Below, piece by piece: positions 40,240 to 48,486 of a DNA stretch of 64,000 nucleotides. Below the pieces are notes generated by a model, which saw nothing but the letters and a program-made list of their open reading frames with translations, was not told where the DNA came from and made no database searches. The stretch is from NCBI GenBank assembly GCA_020634215.1, contig JACKCD010000008.1, forward strand, positions 70,054-134,053. The letters are read 5' to 3'. The DNA comes from Ardenticatenaceae bacterium. GTDB taxonomy: Bacteria > Chloroflexota > Anaerolineae > Promineifilales > Promineifilaceae. How positions within the stretch are numbered: the first letter of the stretch is position 1; each line of letters opens with the position of its first letter. The position numbers and the translations under genes are program-made.

Positions 40240-41260
40240 AGTGGAACAGGTGTAGCTGTGTAAGTTGGGGTTGTGGAACAGGTGTGGCCGTGTGCGTTGG
40301 GGTTGGCGGGATCAGGGTAGCGGTGTTGGTGAGGTGAGCGGAACAACCGTTCGTGCCGTCGCCGTGCCGTAGGCGATAAGGGTAGCCGTTGGCGTGGCGG
40401 ATAGCGTAGTTGTAGCAGTGGGGAAGGGCGTGGCTGTCACCGTACCGGTTGCCGTGGCGGTGGGGAAGGGTAGCTGTCGCCGTAGGTGGCACGTTGGTCA
40501 CCCAGCCAGGCGCGGCGTGTTGGATGGCTCGGGTTTTTGCGGTGTTGGTGGCTGTGAAGCGGTACATTGGTAGCGGTGGCGGTACGGCCAGCGGTGGCAA
40601 ATGATTTGTTTGCCTGCCGCAAATAGCTGCTGCTGGGGCCAGTTGGCGTTCATGACAGCAAGGAGTGGTGCCCGGCTGCTTGCCAATGAGAACATGGTGT
40701 CGCCCGCCTGCACCGTATAGCGCGTCCACCAATTGGGCAGGTAGCAAGGAATGCGCTGCGGCAGCACGTGGTGAGCAAGTAAAGGGTAGATGCCGCGTAA
40801 AGGGGCGTATTTTCCGCCGAACAGTTGGCCTGGCGCACTTCGTTAACAGTGGCTCCGGTGGCGCCAGGGCAAAGAGGGTGTCGCCAGGGCGCACCACATA
40901 AGCCACCCAGCCGGCCGGAATTTGGCCGCAGGTGGGCAGCATGGCAACGGCCGTTGGCGTTTGTGGTACCGAGCTATCGGGCGTGGCGGTGGGGCTGGCG
41001 GGAGGCGGGGTGGCCGTTTCTGTGGGCAGGGCAATGGTGGGGAAGGGGGTAGCGGTGGGCGTATCGCCTAAGCTGCCAATGATCGGCAGCAGGGTGACGG
41101 GGAAAAAGGATTCTTGCGGCAATCCATCATGGACAAACAGGGTGTCTAGCTGCGCCATAAACAGCCCCATCAGCACCGTCAGGATGACGCTGCCGGTGAG
41201 AATGAGGTTGGTCGGCCATTTGCCGCGACTTTTTTCCGTTACAACTGGGTCGTTTTTCAT
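40240..41260 (-). pseudogene. LysM-type surface protein with multiple frameshifts
   Basis: Starts ATG at 41258-41260 inside the stop of the kinase gene above (ATGA overlap). It encodes one membrane helix (LILTGSVILTVLMGLFMAQL), a Thr/Pro linker (PTATPFPTIALPTETATPPP), and LysM-like repeats (WVAYVVRPGDTLFALA, later RYTVQAGDTMFSLASSRAPL). The reading frame changes at least at about 40870 (TVNEVRQANCSAENTPLY in another frame) and again at about 40755; the 3' part is low-complexity TPTATP-like DNA in shifting frames, so the true end is unclear. LysM binds peptidoglycan or chitin. Together with the isomerase at 38128 it makes a cluster of indels at 38-41 kb. Confidence 0.65.
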
Positions 41261-43650
41261 GCGCTGCCGTTTAGGTGTCCGTTGGCTGACAGGGGAAAGA
41301 GCACCGAGAAGGTGCTGCCAACGCCGGGTTCGGTGTCTACCCAAATGCGGCCGCCGTTGTTTTCAATCAGCGATTGGGTGACGGCCAGACCCGCGCCAGT
41401 ATCGCCAAGACCGCTAATGAGCGGTTCGTGGCTGTGCTGCTGGGGCATAAAGGCGCGGGACAAATCGGCCACGGGAATGCCGCCGCCGCTGTCGCTGACT
41501 TCCAGATGGATAAATTCGAGCTTTTCCTGATGGCCGTTGCTGCCGGGGGTGTAGATGGCGTTGGCTTCGGCGCGGATGCCAACATGGCCGCTTTTACCCG
41601 ATGAGCGGCAGGCGTTGTCAAGTAGGTTGGCGACGATTTGGTGCAGGGCGTGGGGGCTGATGGGAAGCTGGGGCAGGTTGTCGTCCACGTGCAGGTCGAG
41701 CCGAAGCTGGCTGTCGCGGATTTGGGTGATGAGGCTAGAAACGGCCGTTTCTACCGCCGTCCGCACATCTGCCTGTTCCACCTGCGGCAGCGGTGCCGGT
41801 TCCGCCACCCTCATCAGTTGAATAATCTGATCCAGCAGCGTGCCAATTCGTTCGCTGTTGGCTCGTACCCGCTGCAAAAATTCCCGCTGCTGGGTGCTAA
41901 CATTGCCCACCGCTTCATTTAGCATCAGGTCGGTGTAACCAGAGATGGAGGTGATAGGCGTGCGTAGCTCCTCTGCCAGCAGCATCACCACTTCATCCAC
42001 CGGCCCACGCTCCCGCCGCGCCAGCTTGCCTTCCAGCGACTGGATTAGCGCCTGCGCTTCCTCTAGCTGTGCCGAATAGCGGGTGATTGTCACCATCACC
42101 CATTCTGGGCTAAGTCCACCGTCGCTGGCGGCGGCAATGGCTAACGTTTCTTCCGCCTGCTCCAGCGATTGGCGTAGCGTGGTTATTTCCGTCTCCAGCG
42201 CCTGAATTTTTTCGTTGCGGTCTTCGCGCTCCATCTCTTCCAGCGTGGCGGCCAGGCTGTATGCCTGCTGGCGCGTTTGCGCGGCTTTGGCTTCGCTTTG
42301 CAGCAGTTGGCTGCGCAGCCGGTCTAATTCCGCCCGCAGCTTGTCGCGCTCGGTGGTTAGGGTGTTCAATTGCTGCTGCTGGGCAACCGTTGCCAATGGC
42401 GTGTCACCCCGTTGGGCGGCGGCATACGCCTGGCTGTGGGCCAACACTTGCCCCACATAGATGCCGATGGTGGCAATCAGGGTGCGTTCCTGGTTTGACC
42501 ATTCCGCTTCATGTTTGTCCTTAGCCAGCAGCAGCAGCCCAATGCGCTTTTTGCCAGCCAGCAGCGGCTGCACCAGCATGGCGCCAAAGGGGCCAGACTG
42601 TAGTTCGTCGTAGAGGTCGTATAGCTGCCGCGCACCTAGTCCGTTGGGCAGCAGCTCCACGCCCCGCTCTTGTTCAAAGGCCAGGCGAAATGAAGGCCAA
42701 TCCACAAGGTCGAGCCGCCAATTGTGCGGGGTAGCATTCTCGGAAAGGTAGCTACTGACGTAAATGGTTTGCTCGCTGCCTTCTTCCAGTACGCCCACGC
42801 CCACAAAAACGACGTTGACCATTTGCCGCACCAGCCGGATGATGTAGGGGAGGATGTCGTCTTGCTGGAGCGATTGAATGACCTGGGTGAACAGGTTGAG
42901 GGCGGGGATGAGGTTGTGGGTGGGTGCCCAATTGCCCTGACGACTGCGGATGCTGAGGCCGTATTGATAGGTGAGGACGGCCCAAAGGGGGAAGGCGATG
43001 AGGTGGCCGAGACGAATCCAGTAGGCGATGTTGGTTTGGGTGGGGATGATCTCGGGGAAGTTCCAGAAGTGGACGAGGGAGGCGATGAGCAGAATGGCGA
43101 GGATGACGACGTGGAGGGAGTTGCGTAGCTCGGCGCTGGTCATAAGCAGGATGATGCCGATGCTGAGCATGGCGATTTGGAAGATACCCCAGACGGAGGC
43201 TTGGGCGGAGGCGTTGTAGACGGTGTTGAGCGCGGCTTGGGCCGGCCAATCCTGGGCGAAGAAGAGGTAGATGGTGCCGATGAGGATGGTGGTGAAGATG
43301 AGGAGCAGGGTGTTGAGCCGGGGGTATTTTTTGTAAGGTGGCAGGAGTGCCCAGATGAGAAAAACGGCCGTTAATGCATGAACGGCCTGCTCCAACGGCG
43401 GCAAAACGGCGGTGGCGCGGTCGGGGTCGCTGCTGACAACCAGCCCGACGAGCATGAGCACCAAACGGGCAAGAAAGATGACGGCAGCAGAAACGGCCGT
43501 TTGCCCCGCCTGTCGGTTGCTTCGATTGTTCCGCCACTGACCCAGCGCCAAGGCAAAGATCGCCTGTAGGGCAAAAAGCGTAACTAGATGAAAGACAACG
43601 GTGCCGGGTGGTTCAGTGAGGAGCTGAATAATTTGTTGTAATAAAGCCAT
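41257..43650 (-). CDS. Histidine-kinase-like membrane protein with Glu at the phospho-His site
   Basis: Membrane sensor of 797 residues. About seven N-terminal helices (1-230), a GAF-like domain (about 245-405), a coiled coil (about 415-520), then a HisKA-like dimerisation region and a HATPase. In HisKA the SHELRTP motif reads AEELRTP: Glu560 stands at the phospho-acceptor His. The ATPase part keeps the N-box (NLLDNACRSSG), DSGGGIP and GAGLAVTQSLIE, so nucleotide binding may persist, but phosphotransfer in the usual way cannot. This resembles pseudo-kinases such as DivL, which regulate other kinases. Its start is ATG at 43650. Its stop overlaps the LysM start (ATGA), so the two are translationally coupled. 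Confidence 0.88.
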   Translation of the reverse strand: MALLQQIIQLLTEPPGTVVFHLVTLFALQAIFALALGQWRNNRSNRQAGQTAVSAAVIFLARLVLMLVGLVVSSDPDRATAVLPPLEQAVHALTAVFLIWALLPPYKKYPRLNTLLLIFTTILIGTIYLFFAQDWPAQAALNTVYNASAQASVWGIFQIAMLSIGIILLMTSAELRNSLHVVILAILLIASLVHFWNFPEIIPTQTNIAYWIRLGHLIAFPLWAVLTYQYGLSIRSRQGNWAPTHNLIPALNLFTQVIQSLQQDDILPYIIRLVRQMVNVVFVGVGVLEEGSEQTIYVSSYLSENATPHNWRLDLVDWPSFRLAFEQERGVELLPNGLGARQLYDLYDELQSGPFGAMLVQPLLAGKKRIGLLLLAKDKHEAEWSNQERTLIATIGIYVGQVLAHSQAYAAAQRGDTPLATVAQQQQLNTLTTERDKLRAELDRLRSQLLQSEAKAAQTRQQAYSLAATLEEMEREDRNEKIQALETEITTLRQSLEQAEETLAIAAASDGGLSPEWVMVTITRYSAQLEEAQALIQSLEGKLARRERGPVDEVVMLLAEELRTPITSISGYTDLMLNEAVGNVSTQQREFLQRVRANSERIGTLLDQIIQLMRVAEPAPLPQVEQADVRTAVETAVSSLITQIRDSQLRLDLHVDDNLPQLPISPHALHQIVANLLDNACRSSGKSGHVGIRAEANAIYTPGSNGHQEKLEFIHLEVSDSGGGIPVADLSRAFMPQQHSHEPLISGLGDTGAGLAVTQSLIENNGGRIWVDTEPGVGSTFSVLFPLSANGHLNGSA

Positions 43651-43786
43651 ACTTCATGGTGGGCATTGCGTAGCCCATTTTGTTCAGGGTGCAAGCATTG
43701 CACGTTACGATACTACCATACGTTCTTGCATAGCATATCAAAAGAGTACCATAGTCGCAGTAAAAAGGGGGTTAATGTATCGTAAG

Positions 43787-43841
43787 GAGATTGGCGATTA
43801 GAAATTGGAGATTGACATCTCCAATCCCTAATCGCTAATTG
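43787..43841. repeat. Inverted repeat, GGAGATT family
   Basis: GGAGATTGGCGATTAGAAATTGGAGATTG pairs with CATCTCCAATCCCTAATCGCTAATTG, loop ACAT. Clear and close to perfect at the inner arms. Confidence 0.8.
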
Positions 43842-43990
43842 CATATGTGTTGCTTGGGTGTTTTGTGCCCTGTTTTTATGCAGTCTTACCAATATATTTG
43901 GGGCAAATTATTGATAGTAAGAATGGATGTAAGATTCAATTGGTATCTTAATGTGTAGACAGACACCCTCCTTATTACATCCTCTTACAT

Positions 43991-44050
43991 AAGGCACCAC
44001 CTTAACGGGAACCTCCACCCGTGGTGGTGCCTTCCTCCTTCTTTCCTTTT
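43991..44050 (+). terminator. Plus-strand terminator-like hairpin with T-rich tail
   Basis: AAGGCACCACC (43991-44001) pairs with GGTGGTGCCTT (44023-44033), then CCTCCTTCTTTCCTTTTTG. No plus-strand gene lies upstream, which suggests an unrecognised plus-strand RNA ending here. Confidence 0.5.
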
Positions 44051-44066
44051 TGTGAGGCATTTTCAT

Positions 44067-44088
44067 GGCGGCTCACCCCTGAGCCGCC
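44067..44088 (-). terminator. Hairpin after the M48-like gene
   Basis: GGCGGCTCA, CCCC loop, TGAGCCGCC; perfect 9-bp arms, 14 bases past the stop at 44102 on the minus strand. No T-tract on that strand. Confidence 0.55.
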
Positions 44089-44101
44089 GCCTCTCCTCTT
44101 C

Positions 44102-44635
44102 TTATGTTTCTTGCTCTTCTTCCAATCCAATTGCCATCAAGTAGCCGCGAGCGCGTTCGGTGAGGGGGTAGCGGTTGACGAGTTTCCAGAAGCGAGGGCC
44201 GTGGTTGGCTTCTTGCAGATGAGCCAGTTCATGGACAATGACATAGTCGCGTACCCAGGTGGGCATGGTGGCGAGCCGGTCGCTGAGGCGAATGGTGCCG
44301 TGGGCGGGGGTGCAACTGCCGTACCGTTTGGTTTGGTTTTCAACGTAGCGGATGGATTGCCAGCGCAAACGGCCGTTAAAATAAACCTTGTTCAACGCCT
44401 GCGCCCGCCTTTCCAACTCCATATCCGTTTGCGGCGTAGGGCGTGTCCGTTTCTCCAACCGTCGCCGCAAATTGTCAATCACGGGCTGTAAATCGGCATC
44501 GCTCATATGCGCCGGGGCACGCACAACCAACACCCCACCTTGCAGCCGGGCACTGACCGTCTTGCTGCGGTTGGCACTGCGAATAATCTCTACCGGCCAT
44601 TCGGTCGGCTCTGAATCAGCGGCATGTTTTGTCAC
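44102..44635 (-). CDS. YgjP/WLM-like metal-dependent hydrolase
   Basis: Small zincin-like protein of 177 residues of the YgjP/DUF45 type. The zinc motif HELAH is seen in YVIVHELAHLQEANHGPRFW (about residues 138-142 for the core His-Glu-x-x-His), with the following His in NHGPRFWKLV as third ligand. N-terminal RRRLEKRTRPTPQTDMELERR is the usual lead-in. The function is unsettled; relatives act as predicted metal-dependent peptidases. It precedes the HMG-CoA lyase on the same strand after 10 bases, so the two may share a transcript though unrelated in role. Confidence 0.9.
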   Translation of the reverse strand: MTKHAADSEPTEWPVEIIRSANRSKTVSARLQGGVLVVRAPAHMSDADLQPVIDNLRRRLEKRTRPTPQTDMELERRAQALNKVYFNGRLRWQSIRYVENQTKRYGSCTPAHGTIRLSDRLATMPTWVRDYVIVHELAHLQEANHGPRFWKLVNRYPLTERARGYLMAIGLEEEQET

Positions 44636-44645
44636 GTTTAATCAA

Positions 44646-45578
44646 TCACCCAAAGGTCAAATTTGGCTGGCTGGCGCAGTAGCTTTCCCACCAGGCGCGA
44701 ATACGACCACCGATGGGGCGGCCAAACGGCCGTTCAAGCTGCTTCACCACCCGCCACAGCGCATCAAAATCCACTCCCGTACCAAACCCCATCTTAAAAG
44801 CCAAAAACACCAAATCTTCCGTCGCCAAATTGCCCGCCGCGCCTGGCGCAAACGGGCAGCCGCCCAACCCACCCACGCTGCTGTCAAAAATCCGTACCCC
44901 CGCTTGCAGTGCTGTGGTGGCGTTGGCTAACCCCAGCGCCTGCGTATCGTGCAAATGCACCGCCAGCTTGTCCATTTCCAGCCGTCGCCCCAGCATTTCC
45001 ATCATCTGTCCCACCGCCATCGGGTCGGCAAAACCAATGGTGTCGGCTATAGCCAGTTCATCCAGATCCAACGCCCACACTCGCTCTGCCCAGGCCAGCG
45101 TTCGCTGCGGTGGCGTCAGCCCTTCAAACGGGCAAACCCAGGCCGTCATCAAATACATTCGCACCCGCACCCCGTCACGCCGCGCCTGGGCAATTAGCCC
45201 ACTGGCAATCTCAAAAGCGCGTTCGTTCGACATGCGGGTGTTTTCCTGGCTAAACGTGTCGCTCACGCTCACGCCAAATGCCATTGAACGACACCCCGCC
45301 GCCAATGCCCGGTCATACCCCCGCTGATTAAAGACCAGCCCGGTAAATTCCACCCGCGCCCGGCCGTGCTTTTGCAATGTCGTCGCCATCACCTCATCGG
45401 CATCGGCCATTTGCGGCACCGCTTTGGGATGAACAAAGCTGGTTAGCTCGATGTGGCGCAGCCCGGCCGCCACCAAGCCATCCACCATTGCCAGCTTTTG
45501 TGGCGTGGCAATTGGATTAGCCTCGTTTTGCAGCCCATCTCGCGGCCCAACCTCGTAAATCTTGATAGCGTCGTGCAT
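44646..45578 (-). CDS. Hydroxymethylglutaryl-CoA lyase
   Basis: HMG-CoA lyase of 310 residues. The opening GPRDGLQNE with the metal-binding Asp, HIELTSFVHPKAVPQMADA, and the active-site region AVHLHDTQALGLANATTAL and GLGGCPFAPGAAGNLATED with catalytic His and Cys are intact. It splits HMG-CoA to acetyl-CoA and acetoacetate at the end of leucine degradation or ketogenesis. No other leucine-pathway gene is next to it. Start ATG at 45578, 54 bases past the stop of the nucleotidyltransferase cassette. The family is well defined, so the call is firm. Confidence 0.95.
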   Translation of the reverse strand: MHDAIKIYEVGPRDGLQNEANPIATPQKLAMVDGLVAAGLRHIELTSFVHPKAVPQMADADEVMATTLQKHGRARVEFTGLVFNQRGYDRALAAGCRSMAFGVSVSDTFSQENTRMSNERAFEIASGLIAQARRDGVRVRMYLMTAWVCPFEGLTPPQRTLAWAERVWALDLDELAIADTIGFADPMAVGQMMEMLGRRLEMDKLAVHLHDTQALGLANATTALQAGVRIFDSSVGGLGGCPFAPGAAGNLATEDLVFLAFKMGFGTGVDFDALWRVVKQLERPFGRPIGGRIRAWWESYCASQPNLTFG

Positions 45579-45632
45579 AAGTTATGGAATATAGACGCGC
45601 AAATATAACGACAATGAAAATCTACCCATTTA

Positions 45633-46187
45633 CTATCGGCTCAGGTACGCATCGTACTTGCTCAAAATTTCTGGGTTTTCTAACAAGTTAGCGAACTCCA
45701 CAAGCCATTGTCTAATATAGATTTGGTCAAGTTTATCCTGCTGCCTTTGTAGGATCCCTTCTATATCCAGCCAGTCTTGGGGGCGTTCAGAAATTGCCTT
45801 ATGAATGATCAAATCTTCGGCTGTGCAGACTGGGAATTTAACCCCTTCATAGGTCAACCATTGCATGCGCTCATAAGCTGATTCTTCATAAGGCAAAAGC
45901 CCAATGATCAAATCAATGTCAACACCTGCCGAAGATTGGAGCAAGATAACAAAAAGTTCTTGAGCAAATGAAAAAGGATCGGCAACACGAAAGGAGAAAT
46001 GCTTTCCAAGCTGCTCAATGAAAGGATCAATATGCTCTAGCGGCAGAAGGATTTTTAGATCGGCATCCAAAGTTGCTCTTGGTCGCCCCCAAATGGCATT
46101 GGCGATGCCACCTATAACAAAATGAGGCACATTTTGTTTTGTGAGAAATTGGGAAATTTCCTGAAGTGCTAGAAGCTGCGGCTGCAT
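45633..46187 (-). CDS. Nucleotidyltransferase-fold protein of a two-gene cassette
   Basis: Protein of 184 residues of the nucleotidyltransferase superfamily. The core is FVIGGIANAIWGRPRATLDADLKI (about 21-45), where G-G-x-A and the later T-x-D-x-D give the two-metal site. This resembles AbiEii/MNT-type small nucleotidyltransferases that occur in toxin-antitoxin and phage-defence pairs. Low in G+C relative to neighbours and free of palindrome copies over this and the next gene. One-base overlap with the 85-residue gene upstream (TAATG), so they are one operon. Whether it is a toxin is inference only. Confidence 0.8.
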   Translation of the reverse strand: MQPQLLALQEISQFLTKQNVPHFVIGGIANAIWGRPRATLDADLKILLPLEHIDPFIEQLGKHFSFRVADPFSFAQELFVILLQSSAGVDIDLIIGLLPYEESAYERMQWLTYEGVKFPVCTAEDLIIHKAISERPQDWLDIEGILQRQQDKLDQIYIRQWLVEFANLLENPEILSKYDAYLSR

Positions 46188-46444
46188 TAGACTTGTGCTT
46201 TATCCTTTAATGTGCGGATAATTTTGGCATGTTGTTGCCAATGTTTAACTTGAGCCAGATCATGCAATTGTCTCGGATTGGCTGTAATTTCACTTAATCG
46301 AACAAGCTGAAAATATTGCACCAGAGCATCTTCAACAGAAAGCATAGGTAGTTTTTGCAAACGTTCATTTGCCTCCCATTCGTTGAGTTTTTGATAAGCT
46401 CGTTGCTGCTTTCGCAAAAGCTGCTGCCGTTCTTGACTGTTCAT
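46187..46444 (-). CDS. Small hypothetical partner of the nucleotidyltransferase
   Basis: Basic helical protein of 85 residues (MNSQERQQLLRKQQRAYQKL). No domain that I recognise: it lacks the HEPN R-x4-6-H motif and a helix-turn-helix. Its stop TAA overlaps the next gene's ATG, so the two are coupled. By size and place it may be an antidote-like or targeting subunit of the nucleotidyltransferase. A+T-rich, and likely acquired with it. Confidence 0.7.
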   Translation of the reverse strand: MNSQERQQLLRKQQRAYQKLNEWEANERLQKLPMLSVEDALVQYFQLVRLSEITANPRQLHDLAQVKHWQQHAKIIRTLKDKAQV

Positions 46445-46503
46445 CCCTTGATTATACCAAATTCAGCTTGCTGCCATTTGGACAACAAAATGCAACTTGC
46501 CCA

Positions 46504-48405
46504 TTAAGGCCGTAAATGTTCCTTGAAAAAGTCGGTGATGGCGGTGTAGCAGCGAACTTTATTGGGGTATTTCAGCACATCATGTCCCTCGTCGGGGAAC
46601 ATCAGATATTCCATCTGTTTTCCCTGTGCCCGTAACTGCTCCACCACGTCCCGCGACTCTTGTTCGATGACGCGGGGGTCGTTTTTGCCTTGAATAACGA
46701 GCATGGGGCAAGCCAACTGGTGCAAATGGGTTTTGGGGGAGCGATCAACCAGAAAGTCGTAATCTTTTTCTGGGTGACCGACGGCGACGTGAAAATATGG
46801 TTTCCAGGTTTCGGGAATGCGCTCCATGAAGGTAAAGAGGTCGTAGGGGCCAAACATATCAACGGCCGCTTTCCACAGCCCCGCATGTCGCCCCGCCAAT
46901 GTCAACGTCATATAGCCGCCATACGAACGGCCGATAACCGCCGCCCGATTGGTATCAACCCGCTCATCTTGCGCCAGCAATTTCATGGCATGAACGTGAT
47001 CCAGCCGGTCATCGCCACCCCAGTCGCGGTCAACCTTTTTCATGTAGGCCATACCGTAGCCGGTGCTGCCGCGCACGTTGGGGACAAAGACGGCAAAGCC
47101 GTTGAGCGTGAGGAATTGGATGAGGGGCATGGAAAACCAGGTGAAGTCGGGGCGTTCTTGCCCTTGGGGGCCACCGTGGATGTAGTAGATTAACGGCCGT
47201 TTGCCCTCAAACCCCAACTCCGGCGACGGCAAATAGAGCCGCGCCGACACCCGCAACCCGTCAAACGAACTGAACGACGCATCCTCACCCGCTGCCAGCC
47301 AGCTTTGCGGCAGCCCCAGCAGCCGCTCCCGCGTTTGCTGTTCCACCACATCACGCTGCTGGCCGCTAATCAGGTAAATCTGCGTGGGGGTGGTGGCCGT
47401 GGAGAACGAGAGGATAAAGCGGTCGCCGGATTTGTCGTAGAATGAGGCTTCCAACACGCCGTTGCTTAGGTCGCCCTGGCCGCAAAGAACGGCCGTTATT
47501 TCCATTTGCCGACCCGCCTCATCATACGCCCCTTCATACAGCCACGAGCAGCCGTCAATGTTGTAGCGCAGCAGATAGCGGTTACCCGTCAGATGCTCCA
47601 AATGCTCCAATTCGCCCATGCCGGTGTGCGCCAGCCCCGCAATTGGCACCGGCTCCATCTTGTCCGGCGTGTCCAGCCGCAGATAGCCTAGGCTAAAGGA
47701 ATCATCAAACAGTGCCGTGAGCAGCAGCAATGCCGTGTCGTTTTCCACAAAATGGGGATCGGCCGTGCCGTGGGCTGCGACATCTTCACCTTCTGCTCGT
47801 TCGCCAATGGGCTTGCCATAAAGTCGCGTCCATTCTGCCACCCCATCTTGCCGTAGATAAAAAACGAGGTCGCCAAAGGTGTACTGCTCACCCACAATGT
47901 GGCGGCTGTGGTCGGCGCTGTGGCCGAGGCAGTAGATGCCATAGGTGCTTTCCCCCAGCAGCGTCAACTCGCCCGTCGCCAAATTGCCCCGGAAACTGCC
48001 GCCCCGCGCCTCGCCTTTGGCCTCGGCTGCCAGGTAGACCATGCTGCTGTCGCTGTCGCAGGCAAGGCAGTGGCAGCGGTAATCGTTTAGGTCGCTGCCG
48101 AAAATGGGTTCGGGATAGCCGCCGTCGAGCGGGATTTGCATTGGCTGGTAATTTTCGTCCCCGTCCTGATCGAGCATGAGTAAAATCTTGCCCTGTTTGG
48201 GAAAAACGTGGTAAAGGATAGCGGTCAGGTGGGGGTTTTGCAGAGCGATGTGGGGCGGAAGCAGCGGTTCGGGGATGCTGCCACCTATGTCCATGCGATA
48301 GAGGCTTAAACGGCCGTTTAAATCACTAACAAAATAAATCTGTTCCCCCACCACCTGCGGCACCAAAAAGAGCCGCGCCGAAAGTAAAGAGTCTATGCGT
48401 ATCAT
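46504..48405 (-). CDS. Prolyl-oligopeptidase family S9 serine peptidase
   Basis: Serine peptidase of 633 residues with a beta-propeller (about 10-380) and an alpha/beta-hydrolase domain (about 395-633). The triad: Ser494 in IGRSYGGYMT, Asp in VIQGKNDPRVIE and His in FPDEGHDVL. YYIHGGPQGQERPDFTWF is the oxyanion-hole strand. The S9C-type layout points to acylaminoacyl-peptidase-like activity on short peptides; no signal peptide, so probably cytoplasmic. Starts ATG at 48405; the leader is an inverted repeat of the GGTAATC family. Palindromes at 47202, 47488 and 48309. Confidence 0.93.
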   Translation of the reverse strand: MIRIDSLLSARLFLVPQVVGEQIYFVSDLNGRLSLYRMDIGGSIPEPLLPPHIALQNPHLTAILYHVFPKQGKILLMLDQDGDENYQPMQIPLDGGYPEPIFGSDLNDYRCHCLACDSDSSMVYLAAEAKGEARGGSFRGNLATGELTLLGESTYGIYCLGHSADHSRHIVGEQYTFGDLVFYLRQDGVAEWTRLYGKPIGERAEGEDVAAHGTADPHFVENDTALLLLTALFDDSFSLGYLRLDTPDKMEPVPIAGLAHTGMGELEHLEHLTGNRYLLRYNIDGCSWLYEGAYDEAGRQMEITAVLCGQGDLSNGVLEASFYDKSGDRFILSFSTATTPTQIYLISGQQRDVVEQQTRERLLGLPQSWLAAGEDASFSSFDGLRVSARLYLPSPELGFEGKRPLIYYIHGGPQGQERPDFTWFSMPLIQFLTLNGFAVFVPNVRGSTGYGMAYMKKVDRDWGGDDRLDHVHAMKLLAQDERVDTNRAAVIGRSYGGYMTLTLAGRHAGLWKAAVDMFGPYDLFTFMERIPETWKPYFHVAVGHPEKDYDFLVDRSPKTHLHQLACPMLVIQGKNDPRVIEQESRDVVEQLRAQGKQMEYLMFPDEGHDVLKYPNKVRCYTAITDFFKEHLRP

Positions 48406-48409
48406 ATCT

Positions 48410-48484
48410 CGGTAATCAGTAATCGGTAATCAGTAATCGGTAATCGGTATGAAGGTTCTACTGATTACTGATTACCGATTACCG
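48410..48484. repeat. Inverted repeat, GGTAATC family
   Basis: CGGTAATCAGTAATCGGTAATC... pairs with ACTGATTACTGATTACCG..., the longest copy of this family. Between tandem minus-strand genes. Confidence 0.85.
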
Positions 48485-48486
48485 TG

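Larger units (their letters stand above)
43651..44101. other. 451-base gene-free region with hairpins
   Basis: Contains an inverted repeat of the GGAGATT family (43787-43841), an A+T-rich stretch with no reading frame (43842-43990), and two hairpins (43991-44033, 44067-44088). Possible site of a small RNA on the plus strand ending at the first hairpin; only inference. Confidence 0.5.

Noticed and set aside
40200..40560. GT-rich stretch as a microsatellite array
   Set aside because: It is the decayed TPTATP-type coding tail of the LysM gene read on the other strand, not an independent repeat array.
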